Of a DNA stretch of 64,000 bases, positions 31,237 through 39,787 are shown piece after piece (the first letter of the stretch is position 1; each line of letters opens with the position of its first letter). The stretch spans positions 1 to 64,000 of IMG/VR virus record IMGVR_UViG_3300021185_003522. One strand, 5' to 3'. This stretch comes from a virus. Both the position numbers and the translations under genes were made by a program. Under the pieces are notes generated by a model, which ran no database searches, was not told where the DNA came from, and worked only from the letters and a program-made list of their open reading frames with translations.

Positions 31237-32341
31237 GATTAGAATTGACGAAATTTACGATGGTGTTTTTGTACCACGTATTATAAATTACACTTTGGAA
31301 GATCAGAATAACAATACCTATAAAGTTGGGTTGCATTGGTTTGACCCGTTTGGCAGTACAGATTTCAAAAATATGTGTAATAAACCTCCAGTAGTGTGGA
31401 TGAATCCTGACGGGAGAGGTCCAAAAGGTAGCACCAGAGTTATAATGTGGGATCAGGAACCTTTGCATCGTTATCGGTTTACTCCTTTTTTTAAGCAGTT
31501 TCTTGAACGGCCTTATCGAGCAGAAACCTACAGACTTGTTACCAGTGAATGGCAAAGTGAAGACGTTGCCTGGGCCACTGATACTTATGGACTAGAGTCA
31601 GACTACTATTTCTTTCATGGTTGGGCAGCTCTTGACTGGTACCGTGGTTATAATCGTACTAGTTTAGCACAACCTTTTAAAGAACGCAAGCCTTTTAATA
31701 CTTTTCTTTGTCCTAATAATATAATTGGTGGTGAACGTAGACACAGAATAGAAATGCTTCAACAGTTTGTTGGGCGTGATTTGCTAGATAAAAACCTTAT
31801 ATCTTTTCCTGACGTATGTCCATATGAAGGACAAAGTTTACAATTGCTATGTGTAAAATATGATTTAGATTGTCCTCAAGTAAAACTACCATTAATGATT
31901 GATAACGGTTCAGGACATGCGGCACAGAGTCATCAAATTGATCTATGGGACCAAGCAAATAACAGTTTAATTCATGTTGTAACTGAAACTGTTTACAAAG
32001 GCCGTAAAAATCATTTAACTGAAAAATCATTTAAGCCTATTGTAATGCAACAACCATTTATAATACAAAGTTGTAAGGGCAGTTTAGAGTATCTGCGTAG
32101 GTATGGATTTCGTACATTTGGCGACTTTTGGGACGAATCATACGATGAAGCAGATGATTCAGTACGCACATATGAGATAGGTAAACTGCTACAAGACATT
32201 AACACTATGAGTCAAAAAGAAAAGGCCCAACTACAAACCGCAGTAAATAGTACTGTAGAGCACAATTACAATTGGTTTTACGGAGAAGAGTTTGAAAAGC
32301 AGTTATGGAACGAATTAACTACGATGACAAATAAATGGTAA
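31235..32341 (+). CDS. glycosyltransferase-like phage protein (TEK-motif family)
   Basis: 368 residues. The N-terminal half contains VIMWDQEPLHRYRFTPF and VTSEWQSEDV. The family block is VVTETVYKGRKNHLTEKSF, followed by KPIVMQQPFIIQS, LRRYGFRTFGDF and DESYDEADD. It starts on a CATG shared with the divergent gene. With the next paralog and the amidinotransferase at 33498 it repeats the module found at 5627-9366. Confidence 0.6.
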   Translation: MIRIDEIYDGVFVPRIINYTLEDQNNNTYKVGLHWFDPFGSTDFKNMCNKPPVVWMNPDGRGPKGSTRVIMWDQEPLHRYRFTPFFKQFLERPYRAETYRLVTSEWQSEDVAWATDTYGLESDYYFFHGWAALDWYRGYNRTSLAQPFKERKPFNTFLCPNNIIGGERRHRIEMLQQFVGRDLLDKNLISFPDVCPYEGQSLQLLCVKYDLDCPQVKLPLMIDNGSGHAAQSHQIDLWDQANNSLIHVVTETVYKGRKNHLTEKSFKPIVMQQPFIIQSCKGSLEYLRRYGFRTFGDFWDESYDEADDSVRTYEIGKLLQDINTMSQKEKAQLQTAVNSTVEHNYNWFYGEEFEKQLWNELTTMTNKW

Positions 32342-33510
32342 ATTTTTGTGCAGATAAATTTGTAAATGGAAAGCCCTACCCAAACTGTGCTACATGGGAA
32401 GCAGAGCCGTATACACCTGAATGGAAACAATTTAGTGTTAATGCTCCGTTTAGTGAGCCTGTACATTTTTATGAGTATTTAGATAAAGAAGGCATAGACT
32501 ATCTGGTACATGATAGTGTCCTGGCACCTTGGGATAGCATTTACCCTATAAGTCTAAGTTTCTTTGATTTTAATGTGGAGTGGGATAAAATTATCCCAAT
32601 GGAAGTACAAAATAGAGTACGTAGGAACGAGCTAAAAATTTGGTTTTTGTACAGCGAAGGCGACAACCCTTTTCGCATACAAAAAACCCTTAATAAACAG
32701 TTAGTTAAAGCTGGTATTCCGCTGGAAAATGTCCATTTTACCAGTGCAAACACTAAAAGTCGTGATCTTACAGGCTTTGGCTACATGTGTGACGATGAAT
32801 TATTGTACCGGCTCCGTAATGAGTCTTTAGCATTACCGTATCACGAGAACATCCGAAGTAAAAACTTTACTGCATTAGTGCGTACACATAAAAGTTGGCG
32901 TGCAAATACAATGGCACGTTTGTGGAGTAAAGGATTACACGAACGTGGGTATTTCAGTTATAATAATAAAATTAGTGTTGAAGAAACACCAGAAGACAAC
33001 CCAATTGAAATAGATAGTTTTGGTAGTCTAAAACATCATACTGAATTCTTTTTAAAATTATGTCCTTTCCATGCAGATCTACTATCTAGCAACGAACACA
33101 ATATGTATCATCATACAGTACAAGCTCACCACGACGATGCCTACTTTAACTTTGTGCTTGAAACACATCTAGACACGGACCAAAGTGGTGGTGTATTTTT
33201 AACAGAAAAAACTTTTAAACCTATAAAACATTGTCAACCCTTTCTAATTGCCGGAGCGAAAGGTAGCATTGAACAACTTCGCATTATGGGATATAGAACA
33301 TTTGATCATGTAGTAAATCACGACTATGACAGCATTGAAAATAACACACAACGCTGGAATGCAGTTTGCACCGAAGTTGAACGTATTGTTAAATCAAAAA
33401 AGATACATGAAATGTTTATAGAATGCAAAGATGATTTATTACATAATCAAGAATTATTTTTAAGTAATAAAAAGGCAACATTAGAAAGCATTTTAGAATG
33501 GGCAAAGTAA
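32335..33510 (+). CDS. glycosyltransferase-like phage protein (TEK-motif family)
   Basis: 391 residues. FNFVLETHLDTDQSGGVFLT leads into TEKTFKPIKHCQPFLIAGAK, then LRIMGYRTFDHVVNHDYDS. VRTHKSWRANTMARLWSKGL in the middle is a segment common in related phage proteins. It overlaps the previous gene by 7 bases and the amidinotransferase by 13. Function inferred only from the motif family. Confidence 0.6.
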   Translation: MVNFCADKFVNGKPYPNCATWEAEPYTPEWKQFSVNAPFSEPVHFYEYLDKEGIDYLVHDSVLAPWDSIYPISLSFFDFNVEWDKIIPMEVQNRVRRNELKIWFLYSEGDNPFRIQKTLNKQLVKAGIPLENVHFTSANTKSRDLTGFGYMCDDELLYRLRNESLALPYHENIRSKNFTALVRTHKSWRANTMARLWSKGLHERGYFSYNNKISVEETPEDNPIEIDSFGSLKHHTEFFLKLCPFHADLLSSNEHNMYHHTVQAHHDDAYFNFVLETHLDTDQSGGVFLTEKTFKPIKHCQPFLIAGAKGSIEQLRIMGYRTFDHVVNHDYDSIENNTQRWNAVCTEVERIVKSKKIHEMFIECKDDLLHNQELFLSNKKATLESILEWAK

Positions 33511-34523
33511 GTAGTTACACAAGTTGGCAACCACTAGAAGAAGTTATTGTTGGAAGAGCATATACTCCAGATTACTTTGACTTCATAGAAGATGCACAAG
33601 TTAGAAATCAACTACAACAGATACTTGCTGAAACAAACGAAGACTTAAACAACTTACAAAAAACTTGCGAACAGTATGGCGCAGTCGTAAAACGGCCTTC
33701 TTTACCAGATAAAGACCAATTCATGAAATGGCAAACAACAGACGGAGGTGCACCATTACCCCCACTTACTCCAAGAGACTGGCAAATCAGTCTGGGCGAT
33801 AAACTGCTAAGAGTGTTACCAGTTGCGGAACTAAATGACATATGCGATGGATATGAAAACCAAGTGATAAATCCTCATGGAGAATACTTTGATCCTGCCT
33901 GTATACTAAATGGTGCTAGTGCAAGTTGCATCGTGCGTGTAGGCACTGATATATTTTTTGATAATAGCGACCACCTGCAACCTAATCAAAGTCGTTGGAT
34001 ACAAGAAAATTGTTTAGACAGCAGATATAGATTTCATGAAGCAATTACAGATGGACATGGCGATGCAGTGTTTGCAATCCTAAAGCCAGGCGTACTGCTT
34101 AGTAGCAAATGGGATGATCAATTGGATTTAGCAGGTGATTTTCCTGGATGGGACATTTGTAAAATATGGGATAGTAGCATTTGGGCCGCCATGGAAGTTG
34201 GAAAGTTTAAAGAACAAAACTTTAATGGTGCGTGGTATGTACAAGGACAAACTCCTACACAAGAGTTTACACAATTTGTTGACACTTATTTAAAGAAATG
34301 GGTTGGCTTTGTAAGTGATACTGTTTTTGATGTCAATTGTCTTGTACTAGATGAAGAGAATGTTATTTTCAGTGCCTATAACAAACAAGTATTCGACTAC
34401 TGCAAAAAACACAAGATAAATCCAATTATAGCAGAACTTAGACACAGTTACTTCTGGGATGGTGGTGTAAGTTGTTGTACACAAGATATACGTCGTAAAG
34501 GTGGTTTGGAAACTTATCTCTAA
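33498..34523 (+). CDS. amidinotransferase family protein (third copy)
   Basis: 341 residues. WQPLEEVIVGRAYTPDYF, KRPSLPD, LTPRDWQISLGDK, CILNGASASCIVR, TDGHGDAVFAILKPGVLL and DGGVSCCTQDIRR with likely nucleophile Cys326. In place of the usual His-Cys this copy has Ser-Cys. It follows two glycosyltransferase-like genes, as the copies at 7382 and 8413 do. Converges with the minus-strand block, overlapping by 4 bases. Confidence 0.8.
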   Translation: MGKVSSYTSWQPLEEVIVGRAYTPDYFDFIEDAQVRNQLQQILAETNEDLNNLQKTCEQYGAVVKRPSLPDKDQFMKWQTTDGGAPLPPLTPRDWQISLGDKLLRVLPVAELNDICDGYENQVINPHGEYFDPACILNGASASCIVRVGTDIFFDNSDHLQPNQSRWIQENCLDSRYRFHEAITDGHGDAVFAILKPGVLLSSKWDDQLDLAGDFPGWDICKIWDSSIWAAMEVGKFKEQNFNGAWYVQGQTPTQEFTQFVDTYLKKWVGFVSDTVFDVNCLVLDEENVIFSAYNKQVFDYCKKHKINPIIAELRHSYFWDGGVSCCTQDIRRKGGLETYL

Positions 34524-34837
34524 TACCAACCCATAATTAATTTGGTTTCTTCTGGAACCATTTCCATTGTAAACTGCGGTTCGAATACCAACTGTCTATC
34601 TATAGCACGCACACCTTCAGTATTAATCATTGCTTGTTCAATGTCATTACAGATTTGATCAGCAAACGGACATGCCATTGATGTTAGTGTGTGCTCCACC
34701 CGACACCTATCGCCATCTATTTCAATTTTGTAAATTAACCCTAAGTCGTATACACTAACACTGGGCATTTCTGGGTCATAGACTTTTTGTAATGATTCAA
34801 TCACACGTTGTCTAAGATCATTTTCTTCTAACTGCAT
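34520..34837 (-). CDS. sufT-like: SufT/PaaD/MIP18-family Fe-S assembly protein
   Basis: 105 residues, the whole being one MIP18-type domain: VYDPEMPSVSVYDLGLIYKI, then TLTSMACPFADQI with the conserved Cys56. Known members help insert or mature Fe-S clusters (SufT, PaaD, MIP18/CIAO2). It lies downstream of metK and carbamoyltransferase, in the same minus-strand block as the five radical SAM enzymes, which need 4Fe-4S clusters, so a maturation role is a reasonable inference. It overlaps the carbamoyltransferase stop by 10 bases. Confidence 0.8.
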   Translation of the reverse strand: MQLEENDLRQRVIESLQKVYDPEMPSVSVYDLGLIYKIEIDGDRCRVEHTLTSMACPFADQICNDIEQAMINTEGVRAIDRQLVFEPQFTMEMVPEETKLIMGWY

Positions 34838-36333
34838 ACTGTTACGCCGTATTCTTTTTCAAAGCGATTAGCATCAGACCTGTCATCAACCATTGGCTCG
34901 CCTCTTATGTTAAGGCTAGTATTTAACAACATGGGACAACCTGTCTTTCTATACCATGCACTCAATAACCGCCTTATGCCACTATCATTATCTGGAACTG
35001 TTTGTACTCTGCTTGTTCCATCCACATGTATAATAGCCGGAAACTCTTCTGGCTTGGTGCAACGAGCAACCACCTGCATGTAACGACTTGTGGGTTGATA
35101 AAGAGGCATTGCAAAATAGTCATGTACATGCTCTTCAAGTATTACAGGAGCAAAAGGTCTAAACTTTTGTCTACGTTTAATTTCATTTACTCGATCTTTA
35201 ATGTCTGCTCCGCGTGGATCAGCAAGTAAACTTCTATTGCCCAGTGCTCTTGGACCAAATTCTGCACGTCCATTTGCAACTCCAACAATTTGATTTGTTT
35301 CTAATTCTTTCAACAGTTCGTCTACTGGATATTCTCCTGAGATATTTGAGCCCAGATAAGGTGTTGTAAAGTTTATGTCTCTACCATATGCATAAGCGGC
35401 CGCACCTAAACTGCTTCCTGCATCGCCTGGGTTTGGCATTATCCATATTTTGTTAAACAGTTCTCCCAATCGTCGATTGATAACACAGTTAAGAGCAACA
35501 CCGCCCATGTAAACTAGATTTTTACTAGTGCCAAGAGCCTTTGCTCTACGCATCACACCCATAACCATTTCTTCGCATAACCGTTGTCCTGCGGCGGCAA
35601 TATCCTCTACTGTAACATCAGCTGCAAACTCAACGTCATCAATGCCAAGGTGTAGATTATCTTTGAACAGTGGAATATCTGTAAATCGCACAGTTGCACG
35701 TTTTAATGTATTGTATGCCTTGTCAGCATCGCCGTAAGCAGCCATACCCATTGTGATGTATTCTTCATCCATTGGCTTTAATCCGCAACGTTTGGTTACT
35801 GCACTGTAGAACATACCAATACTGTGTGGATATGATTGCTTGTATAACAGTTTGTAATTTGCTTTAGCGTGTTCGCCTGCTAGGCATGCACCGTTGTAGT
35901 ATGCATGGTATATGCTGATTGTATCTGATTCACCAATAGCATCTATTACCACAACTGTTGCATCATCAAATGGTGATGTTTGAAAGCCTGCGGCCGCATG
36001 AGATAGATGATGTCCAACACTGCTGATTTCTGCAGATGTTTCATTCATTATATAAGGAATAGTACGTAGTAGTTCAGTTTGTGTACGCCAAGCACCGCCC
36101 CAACTTTCTCCGCTTTTGATTTTACGCAGTTGTCGTAGATGTGGCTTTTCATAGTATACTATCTTATCAAAAGGTCCGTATTCTTTTGCCTTCTGTTGTA
36201 GACTTACTGGAATAGTGCTATCGTTTTTGATCTTGCTGTAACGTTCTGCATGTCCTGCAAACAATACTCGGTGATTGTGCAGTACAGTTAAAGCCGCGTC
36301 GTGAAATCCTGCACTAACTCCTAGTATTCTCAT
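34828..36333 (-). CDS. carbamoyltransferase (NodU/CmcH/TobZ family)
   Basis: 501 residues, somewhat shorter than NodU or TobZ (about 560-570). MRILGVSAGFHDAALTVL is the N-terminal Kae1-like start. VGHHLSHAAAGF (about 106-117) gives the metal-binding histidines. EFGPRALGNRSLLADPR and LNTSLNIRGEPMV belong to the C-terminal YrdC-like-linked domain. Known reaction: transfer of a carbamoyl group from carbamoyl phosphate through carbamoyl-AMP to a hydroxyl of a sugar or antibiotic. Such genes occur in other marine phages; the acceptor is unknown. Confidence 0.9.
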   Translation of the reverse strand: MRILGVSAGFHDAALTVLHNHRVLFAGHAERYSKIKNDSTIPVSLQQKAKEYGPFDKIVYYEKPHLRQLRKIKSGESWGGAWRTQTELLRTIPYIMNETSAEISSVGHHLSHAAAGFQTSPFDDATVVVIDAIGESDTISIYHAYYNGACLAGEHAKANYKLLYKQSYPHSIGMFYSAVTKRCGLKPMDEEYITMGMAAYGDADKAYNTLKRATVRFTDIPLFKDNLHLGIDDVEFAADVTVEDIAAAGQRLCEEMVMGVMRRAKALGTSKNLVYMGGVALNCVINRRLGELFNKIWIMPNPGDAGSSLGAAAYAYGRDINFTTPYLGSNISGEYPVDELLKELETNQIVGVANGRAEFGPRALGNRSLLADPRGADIKDRVNEIKRRQKFRPFAPVILEEHVHDYFAMPLYQPTSRYMQVVARCTKPEEFPAIIHVDGTSRVQTVPDNDSGIRRLLSAWYRKTGCPMLLNTSLNIRGEPMVDDRSDANRFEKEYGVTVCS

Positions 36334-36863
36334 TATAACCTGTCTTCGTATTCAGATACCGGAGGTATTTCACCGGTAGTCATTTCAGTATCTTGTGTGG
36401 AAAATGTTATTGTAGCAACATAGTCGCATTTGTTGTTGCATATTGGATCTACTATTGGTGTGAATACCATGCCTTCTTCATAGGTCCAGTTGCCTGTTTG
36501 CCATCCAGTTTTGTTCTCACTAGTACCTGAGGTCTGACTGGTAGCAGTAACATCAAAATACATTTTTATATTTTGATCATCTGCAGGTAAGTCACCTCTG
36601 TTTACTGTATAGCCATTGTTGCCATCCGCAGTAATCTCAGCAGTCATCCATACAGGATCTGTGCCTTGAAAAAAGTCTAGCCAATCTTTTAAGGTTTTTT
36701 TCCAATCTTTGTCAACAGTGTTGGTAATTGTGCCACCATTGGGATCAACAGTATGAATGTGATGTTTGGTACGCACTGCACTACTGCGATCCTCTATCCA
36801 ATTAATTGTGTAGGGAGTATTGTTTACAATTGTTAATACATTAGACCAATGATTTTTACTCAT
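36333..36863 (-). CDS. hypothetical beta-rich protein
   Basis: 176 residues, acidic, Thr/Asn-rich, all-beta in appearance (NVLTIVNNTPYTINWIEDRS; KMYFDVTATSQTSG; YVATITFSTQD). Two Cys lie close together (ICNNKCDY). The start resembles lipid-binding cytolysins such as aegerolysins only superficially. It shares one base with the carbamoyltransferase start and abuts the metK stop, so it is part of the metK operon. Family not recognised. Confidence 0.6.
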   Translation of the reverse strand: MSKNHWSNVLTIVNNTPYTINWIEDRSSAVRTKHHIHTVDPNGGTITNTVDKDWKKTLKDWLDFFQGTDPVWMTAEITADGNNGYTVNRGDLPADDQNIKMYFDVTATSQTSGTSENKTGWQTGNWTYEEGMVFTPIVDPICNNKCDYVATITFSTQDTEMTTGEIPPVSEYEDRL

Positions 36864-37967
36864 TTACCAACCTATCTTCTCCCAAGGAACATCTTTGTTG
36901 CCAAAGTGTCCGTATGTGCAATTTGCACTGTAGTTGTAAAAGTTGAAAAGATCAAATCTATCAATTATACCTTTAGGTGTGAGATCAATGTTTTCACGTA
37001 TAAACTTTTGTATACTGCGATTGTGTCCATTTGAATCTATGTAGACACTGGTAGGTTCTTTTACACCAATGGCATATGATATCTGTATTTGACACCAGTC
37101 TGCCATGTCGTCTGCTACAACGTTCTTTGCTAACCAACGTGCCATATATGCTGCCGTTCTATCTACTTTTGTAGGATCTTTTCCTGAGAAAGCACCACCA
37201 CCATGAGGAGCAAAGCCGCCATAGGTATCAACGATAATTTTGCGTCCTGTAAGGCCAGTGTCACCATCAGGACCACCAATGACAAAATTGCCAGTTGGAT
37301 TAAGATGGAATACAGTCTTGTCATCTATTAAATCTCCTAGTACTTCTTCGCATGCCGATCTTGTAGCCATACGTGCGGGTTCATAAAAGCTCTCATCTTT
37401 GTGTTGTTGACTTACCACAACTTGATCAATACGTTTTACCTTACCGCCGTCATACTCTACACTAACTTGACTCTTAGCATCAGGTCCAAGATATTTGTAT
37501 CCATCTACACGTTTTTCTTTTATATTTTTTAATATTTCATGAGAATAGTAAATTGGGGCGGGCAGATACGCATCATTCCCATTGCATGCGTAACCAAACA
37601 TAATACCTTGATCACCTGCACCAAAATCGTCTGTGCCCAGTGCAATGTCGGCACTTTGTGAGTGCAATTGATTGTTGATTGTTTTATTATCAACTGTCAG
37701 TTTATCCCAATGAAATCCCGCTTGCTCGTAGCCAATCTCTTTTACTTTGTCTCTTATAATTTGTTCAACTTGTTCATCAGAGATATTAAAGTTTTTAACT
37801 TCACCTGCTAGTACAACATAGTTTGTTGTGACCATTGTTTCAACTGCTACTCTGGTTGTTTCATCACCGGCTTTGAGTCCAGCGTCAACCAATGCATCTG
37901 ATATTTGGTCTGCTATTTTGTCAGGATGCCCTTCGCTCACTGACTCTGATGTAAAAATATAACTCAT
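36864..37967 (-). CDS. metK: S-adenosylmethionine synthetase
   Basis: 367 residues (bacterial enzymes about 384). TSESVSEGHPDKIADQISDA is the N-terminal signature, GAGDQGIMFGYACN is signature 1, and GGAFSGKDPTKVDRTAAYMA is signature 2. GGPDGDTGLTGRKIIVDTYG is intact. It makes SAM from methionine and ATP. The five radical SAM genes upstream in the same direction use SAM, which explains its presence. Preceded by a perfect TTGACA-17-TATAAT promoter at 38067-38095. Confidence 0.95.
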   Translation of the reverse strand: MSYIFTSESVSEGHPDKIADQISDALVDAGLKAGDETTRVAVETMVTTNYVVLAGEVKNFNISDEQVEQIIRDKVKEIGYEQAGFHWDKLTVDNKTINNQLHSQSADIALGTDDFGAGDQGIMFGYACNGNDAYLPAPIYYSHEILKNIKEKRVDGYKYLGPDAKSQVSVEYDGGKVKRIDQVVVSQQHKDESFYEPARMATRSACEEVLGDLIDDKTVFHLNPTGNFVIGGPDGDTGLTGRKIIVDTYGGFAPHGGGAFSGKDPTKVDRTAAYMARWLAKNVVADDMADWCQIQISYAIGVKEPTSVYIDSNGHNRSIQKFIRENIDLTPKGIIDRFDLFNFYNYSANCTYGHFGNKDVPWEKIGW

Positions 37968-38068
37968 TTGTATATAAAAGGATCCCTTTTCCGTAGTTCT
38001 TTAAGTTTCTTACGATATCGTATTTCTAGTTTTATCTTATTAAAAAGATTCTTAATCCATGTTATCAT
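37964..38068 (-). CDS. 34-residue basic peptide before metK
   Basis: ATG at 38068, stop overlapping the metK ATG (ATGA). Highly basic, helical sequence (ITWIKNLFNKIKLEIRYRKK). Overlaps the upstream gene by 17 bases. It may serve as a leader for translational coupling to metK, or be a membrane-active or nucleic-acid-binding peptide. Its ATG lies in the -10 box of the promoter at 38067, so a transcript from that promoter would lack this start codon; a second ATG two codons on could serve. Confidence 0.45.
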   Translation of the reverse strand: MITWIKNLFNKIKLEIRYRKKLKELRKRDPFIYK

Positions 38069-38738
38069 TATACACACCTTTTGTCTGTTTGTCAAGTAGT
38101 TCTGGATCAAATAATGGAACTGCACAAAAAGTTAAAGTACCTTTGTTTATCTTTGATACAGAACGCTTATAAGCAATTACAGTTTCTAAGTTATAGTAAT
38201 TATACTCAGGATCAATAGGGGTTGTCCATTTTAAACTGCTGCCAATTTGTGTTCCATGTTGAACATCATAGTTTGGTTCAACAGTACCTGCAAATTCATT
38301 GAAGTCAGTGTTCCAGTCTAGTAAGTATGGCAGTATTAGCAGGCGCCATCCTTTTGACATTTTTGCACGCCAAGGATAGTTAAGAATTTTAAATCTATAT
38401 TCATATAGACTGTAATCATCATCTGCCCAAGGTTTATCTCCTTTATTACCAAATATTGTGCCGTCAACCATTGGGGCTGATACTCTGCCCCTTGCAAAAT
38501 ATGTGTCGTATCCATCTAAGTCTTCTGGTAATGGAATAGTATAACCAATACTTGCAAGTCCTCTAAAACCTAAACAATTTCTTATTGTTTGTTGTTCAGC
38601 AAATGTAACTTCATCTCTTTTTCCTTTAAGTTTTTTAAACCATTCAGGCATGTGGTTACGCATAGGTGTAGGTGCTGGACATTTAAGGTACTGTATTTCT
38701 GGATCATCACAGTATTCCCACTCAAGAAAATTATTCAT
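38052..38738 (-). CDS. conserved phage protein, possibly DUF6065-like
   Basis: 228 residues. Features: YLKCPAPTPMRNHMPEWFKK, CLGFRGLASIGYTIPLPEDL, YEYRFKILNYPWRAKMSKGW and LKWTTPIDPEYNYYNLETVI. The order 'P-x-P-x-R ... PxWf-K ... C ... GY-x-IPLP' resembles the DUF6065 group, whose function is unknown. It comes last in a run with three other biosynthetic genes, so it may be a partner or substrate-handling enzyme of the radical SAM set (inference). Confidence 0.55.
   Translation of the reverse strand: MNNFLEWEYCDDPEIQYLKCPAPTPMRNHMPEWFKKLKGKRDEVTFAEQQTIRNCLGFRGLASIGYTIPLPEDLDGYDTYFARGRVSAPMVDGTIFGNKGDKPWADDDYSLYEYRFKILNYPWRAKMSKGWRLLILPYLLDWNTDFNEFAGTVEPNYDVQHGTQIGSSLKWTTPIDPEYNYYNLETVIAYKRSVSKINKGTLTFCAVPLFDPELLDKQTKGVYNDNMD
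38067..38095 (-). promoter_or_regulatory. consensus sigma70-like promoter for metK
   Basis: On the minus strand TTGACA (38095-38090), a 17-base spacer, and TATAAT (38072-38067): a perfect consensus lying in the last codons of the gene at 38052-38738. The start site would fall near 38061, giving metK a leader of about 90 bases. Confidence 0.65.
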
Positions 38739-39787
38739 ATCAAAGGTACCTGCAGTTGTTTACTATCTGCCCAAGTGTAATCATATTCAGCATATGAATC
38801 ACTGGTTTTAATACTATATACATCAAGATGATTAGTTAATATACTTAAAACTCCTTGAAAATCTTTACAAGCAAAACTTTTCTCCAGATCAACCTGTCCA
38901 ATTTTTGGGTGTCCTATTGTTAAACTTGGATCGTCAGGATCAAAATTATTAGCAACTAGCCATTTCCTAAACTCGTTTAGTTTAGTTTGCATAAAAGGCC
39001 TATCACGGGTATCTTGTCCCCATTCTATGTCAAAGTCACCAGCAGCCTCTGTTTGTGGTTTTAATGTTGTAGTTGTTAATTCATCAATACGACTGTCTGC
39101 ACCTTCATCCTGGAACACTTCATAATGGTGTTTACCAACTGCTTTGTTAACTCCAACATACACACCGCCGTGGTCTCTTGCTATAGAATCAATTCCAAAC
39201 AGGTTGTAGTCTTCGTCGTCTAGTATAAACCGCGGTGCATGTAACCAACACATTACGTTACTCGGACGTACCCATTCTGGAGCACTGGTTACTTTACCTA
39301 AGCTCATGATTAAACATTCTGCCTCGTGACATAGTAAGTTCAATTGTCTTATGTGCCATCGTGTTTCTGCATCTGCATTTGTGTAATGTTTGCTCATTGC
39401 ACCACTTACTCCTTGTGTTTCTTCAAAGTATAAATGCAACTGGTTAAGTTTGTCATGATTGAGGCCAATAATTTCGCAATTTCCTAATTTGCTCCAACGC
39501 TTAGTTGTCATGTTTGCAACTGTAAAATAGTCTTTTATTTCGTAGTCAATGCTACTACCGTTTATAGCCGCAATGGTTTGATTTATTTGCGTTACAATCA
39601 CATCAAGATCACGTTCGCAATTTGGAAAGCCCATAAAACAGTAATTCTTTTCGAGATGTAGTTTATTATCTAAAACATCATTGAATGCATTTAACCATTT
39701 TTTACTTAGACTGTTATCATAAACATCAAAGTATACGTGTAATAAACCATCTGCTCCACGCAGTTTCATTTCTATTCTATCCAGCAT
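38735..39787 (-). CDS. hypothetical protein linked to the radical SAM genes
   Basis: 350 residues, soluble. VYFDVYDNSLSKKWLNAFND, LLCHEAECLIMSLGK, FDIEWGQDTRDRPFMQTKLN and GHPKIGQVDLEKSF stand out. ATGA overlap downstream and 11-base overlap with the radical SAM gene upstream, so it is translationally coupled to it. I recall similar proteins next to radical SAM genes in marine phages, but no function. It could be a partner or a modification target. Confidence 0.55.
   Translation of the reverse strand: MLDRIEMKLRGADGLLHVYFDVYDNSLSKKWLNAFNDVLDNKLHLEKNYCFMGFPNCERDLDVIVTQINQTIAAINGSSIDYEIKDYFTVANMTTKRWSKLGNCEIIGLNHDKLNQLHLYFEETQGVSGAMSKHYTNADAETRWHIRQLNLLCHEAECLIMSLGKVTSAPEWVRPSNVMCWLHAPRFILDDEDYNLFGIDSIARDHGGVYVGVNKAVGKHHYEVFQDEGADSRIDELTTTTLKPQTEAAGDFDIEWGQDTRDRPFMQTKLNEFRKWLVANNFDPDDPSLTIGHPKIGQVDLEKSFACKDFQGVLSILTNHLDVYSIKTSDSYAEYDYTWADSKQLQVPLI

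Noticed and set aside
36333-36863. Aegerolysin-like toxin
   Set aside because: Resemblance is limited to a short beta start; no characteristic motif could be confirmed.
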